Below are positions 61,024 through 64,000 of a stretch of 64,000 nt of DNA, in pieces. The notes beneath the pieces were generated by a model, which saw only the letters and a program-made list of their open reading frames with translations, had not been told where the DNA came from and did not search any database. The stretch's first letter is position 1. Each line of letters starts with the position of its first letter. Made by a program: the position numbers and the translations under genes. Origin of the DNA: Alitta virens (Eukaryota; Annelida; Polychaeta; Phyllodocida; Nereididae); NCBI GenBank assembly GCA_932294295.1, contig OW028579.1:28221250-28285249 (forward strand), given 5' to 3'.

Positions 61024-63619
61024 ATTTATGTTATAGGTATCATTAAGCTTTATGGAATAATTCCATATTGTTGTTTAATGTAATTGCAATCAAAGTGGGC
61101 TGTTATTTTTCTTCTATAGCACCAGAACATCTAGGTAGCAGGTTTCTAATTAGTAGCTCTACACATCGTTTAATCTTATCATTGTTATGAAAAATGATTA
61201 TCAATACCCAGATCGTTCTCCATGTACGGGTACAAATTGTTTATTGAGAACCGGTGTATAGCCTAATCCCTACTTACCCAAATAGCAAATCAGGTCAACA
61301 TCGTTCCAATGTTGACCTTCAGAGGTCATCAGCGGACCAACGTTGAGTCAATGAGGCATGTTATCTGTATGCTACAGTTAGCTTCATATTATATGGTCTA
61401 TTCTACACATCCTATTCCTGGCTGTAGCTATAACTGGCTGAAGCCGGCCACTTTTGTGTACTTCTAGCTTATTTTCAGCTAATTGAAAAAATATAAACCT
61501 TGACAAATGTAAGCAATTCATCTAGTATGTCATAAATATTTACTTTTAGATCCGCCTTTGAGTAGCCAGCTAGAGCCAGACAGTTCTGTTTAGTGGCAGG
61601 TAGCATCATAAAGCAGAAGTTGTCTAGCTTGGTCTAGGTTCAATTCAACAAGCCGTTTTTAATGAAACTAACCATATTTTGTAAGTTTCTGTCGCTGAAA
61701 CTTTATAGAGTTATTCCTCTTCTGCTGCTTTAGTGTGAATAATGATTTTCGTGAGCTTGAGAGGAGTGGAAACAGGCTGACTATTCTTCCTGATGGACAA
61801 GTAATTTGGATGCCTGTTGCAGCCCATTAAAGACAATGTATCTTGTAAATTTCTAGGTTGCATATTTCCCATTCGATAGACAAAACTGTTCAACAATGCT
61901 GATGTCATGAACCCAATCCACCAGTAAGCTCAAAATGACAGCAACAAAAACGTTCGATATGGTAAAAGCACTACCATCTGACACCTGGAAGATGGACACT
62001 AAACCCTGTTATATCGAGGAATACCTCCATAAAGAAACTTTTCACCTTTTAGCGTGTCAAATAATTCTTTGTGGACAACCATTGTACTTTGTCTTTTATT
62101 TTGTAAGTATTTAATTCACCAACCAAACTGACATTTAAATTCTTGACTATTTCATGCACTTCTAAAAACAGGATAATTCTTTGCTTATTATCTTTTTCTC
62201 AGATCATCCCCTGCCTTATTTTAGTCATTGTTGGATCCTTCACGTTTCTCCTCCCAGTTGAATCTGGAGAGAATGTTTCCTTGTCAGTCACAATTCTTCT
62301 CGCCATGACAGTCATGTTTCAGCTCGTTATGGACAGTGTTCCTGCAACTTCAGGTGGCGTTCCCTTTCTTGGTGAGTTTATTTTGATTTGCGGAGTTGAT
62401 TTATGATTTTATATATACTTAAATTTAATGATGTATACATTTTTTCACTTGATGTGAAGTAATTAATACCACTAAAATCAGTAGCCAACATAATGTTCCA
62501 GTTTCTATTTTAAAAAATTCTTGAAAATCTCCAAAAACAGTGTGATCTTTTAACCATCTTAGTTAAGTCCACCTTCACCTATATTTTTTTGTTATAAACA
62601 TAATTTAGAATCTCAAGATAGTTCTGGACATGAAATCTCTTTATTTGTGCTTTTGGCTTATTTTCAATCTTCTTCCAGGGCAATTTATCATGACGTGCAT
62701 TGTGATTAAAGTTGCATCCCCAATGTCTTTTGTTTCAAGGTAATGTTTACTTTAACGCAGCCAAGTAAGAAACTAATGATTACAATCATACTGACTTTCT
62801 TTGAAATAATTTTTATCCAAAACTTCGATTCCTGAGCTTTTATTTGCATCCACAAAGTATGATTTAGTTTTGGTAATTACATGCTCAAATCTGTTCCTTC
62901 CTTTTGAAATAGAAAGTTGGCATTCCATCTGCACGAGTCAATGAATCTGAAGACAAAGCAAAATGGAGGAGGAAGGCACAGTATTTGGACAGACTGTTCC
63001 TGGCAGTTTATCTCAGGGTTACCATAGCACTAGTCATTTGGATTATTGTCATGGCAACTAAATAAACAAAATTTACTAAGATTCGGTTTTGTTACAAATG
63101 ACATTAGTAATACAGACTATAGTGTCCCCGACAGACAGCACGATAACGCAATTGAAGGACTCATAAAAATTCTGTCATTATTCATAGTAATGTTTGTGTA
63201 ACAGAGCAAAGCATGGATTTGTGGTAATTAAATTTACTTAATCTGTTGTTCAATATTTGAATAGAATGTTTTCATCATAGAAATGGGTTTCTCATCAGCA
63301 GCATATATATCGATCAAATCTCATTTGTTGCTTCTTCTGTGCTTATGGCTTTTGGCTAAATACATAGTGCAGATGTTCCAAATATTTACCAACATTTTAA
63401 TAGAATAAATATAAAGAAAAGGTTGAAAAAGATCAGTTTGCTTTTCAAAGTGATAGCTACCACATTGCTGCACACACAAGCCATAATGAATTAGACACAT
63501 TACCAAAAAATTAAAATGAATTTCAGACGATTTACCAATGACAAATATAACAGCTTCAGGACAAAATATAAATATCGGCATATTTTAAGCCACATGCCAA
63601 TTCTCAGGAAGAAACTATC

Positions 63620-64000
63620 ATGCCGCTATTCACAATGCTAATTTTAATGTGTATGTTCTTTGTGCCACTAGCAAAGGCAGGTGAGTCTTATTATTCTACT
63701 TATTTCTGCTGCTTTAGTGTGAATAATGAGTTTTAGAACTGATGAAAATGCCAAAATATTGTTAATTTGCCTTTGTCTCAACAGCATCATATCCGCATGT
63801 GGAAATATGGGATGATCTCCTGAAGAATTACAATAAAAAGTTAACCCTGTGTGAAATCCTGGTACTGCAGTTAACTTGAGTGTAGGAATAACCATTGAAA
63901 CAATCATTGGTCTGGTAAGCACAAATTTCATGATGAAAAAGTCACTGGGTTATCTCGAATAATTCTGAAATGCTGGTTCAAAATCTGAAGTTAGAGTTTC
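63620..64000 (+). pseudogene. Type B receptor subunit, copy 4, 5' part only, frameshifted
   Basis: Exon 1 is 63620-63680 (signal peptide like the other B genes) and exon 2 is 63785-63914. Exon 2 is 130 nt instead of 131. One A is missing from the run after NYNKK, which shifts the frame into an early stop within the exon. The window ends in intron 2, so the condition of the rest is unknown. Called a pseudogene on the frameshift alone; a base error in a homopolymer could mimic it. Confidence 0.7.

Larger units (their letters stand above)
59444..63065 (+). pseudogene. Type A receptor subunit pseudogene, copy 4
   Basis: Carries every lesion of A3. Exon 1 is 59444-59495 and exon 2 59903-60039. 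Exon 3 is reduced to 60341-60357. Exon 4 is gone. Exon 5 (61734 to about 61820) is cut before the first Cys of the Cys-loop. Exon 6 (61857-62102) has TGA at 61908-61910 in place of the loop-B Trp. Exon 7 is 62203-62371. Exon 8 (62679-62739) lacks M3. Exon 9 is 62913-63065. It also has its own decay: the Arg before M1 has become Gly (near 62073) and the GEK Lys has become Asn (GEN, near 62272-62274). Pseudogenisation happened before A3 and A4 separated. Confidence 0.93.

Overview
The window is animal nuclear DNA, not bacterial: it is AT-rich, its genes are cut into nine short exons with GT-AG introns, and it carries LINE, SINE, MITE and solo-LTR debris. The only gene family present is the Cys-loop (pentameric ligand-gated ion channel) family, nicotinic-receptor branch. 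Large tandem expansions of such subunits, together with this repeat mix, suggest an invertebrate, probably marine. I cannot name the phylum.

The layout is a tandem array of a roughly 18.5-20 kb cassette. Each cassette carries three different subunit genes on the + strand in the order A-B-C, followed by a dead non-LTR retrotransposon with a solo LTR inside it. Unit 1: A1 848-5398, B1 5880-12427, C1 13891-17825, retroelement about 17850-20070. Unit 2: A2 20434-24984, B2 25465-32624, C2 34085-38001, retroelement about 38025-40236. Unit 3: A3 40654-44274 (pseudogene), B3 44829-51009, C3 52628-56525, retroelement about 56550-59035. Unit 4: A4 59444-63065 (pseudogene), then B4 from 63620, cut by the window end. 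Positions 1 to about 475 are outside the repeated unit.

Every gene has the same nine-exon structure: signal peptide; N-terminal extracellular part; a 45-bp exon; a 107-bp exon; the exon ending inside the Cys-loop; the exon from Cys-loop to early M1; M1-M2; M3; M4. The proteins would be about 380-390 residues, short for the family because the M3-M4 cytoplasmic loop is only about 40 residues in A (a little longer in B and C). M2 keeps the GEK motif and the 9' Leu, 13' Val and 20' acidic positions expected of cation channels. Loop C lacks the vicinal CC of nicotinic alpha subunits. All three types instead have two cysteines 15-16 residues apart bracketing loop C, on top of the normal 13-residue Cys-loop.

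Gene condition varies. A1, A2, C2 and C3 read cleanly. C1 has one nonsense codon before M4. B1 and B2 lack one base at the last acceptor, which puts the M4 exon out of phase. B3 has lost the first third of exon 5. B4 has a one-base frameshift in exon 2. A3 and A4 share a set of fatal lesions. Indels, transposon insertions and near-identical tracts differ between units in conflicting ways, pointing to recent duplication combined with unequal exchange or gene conversion. If the A, B and C subunits are co-expressed they could form a heteromeric receptor. That is inference from linkage only.
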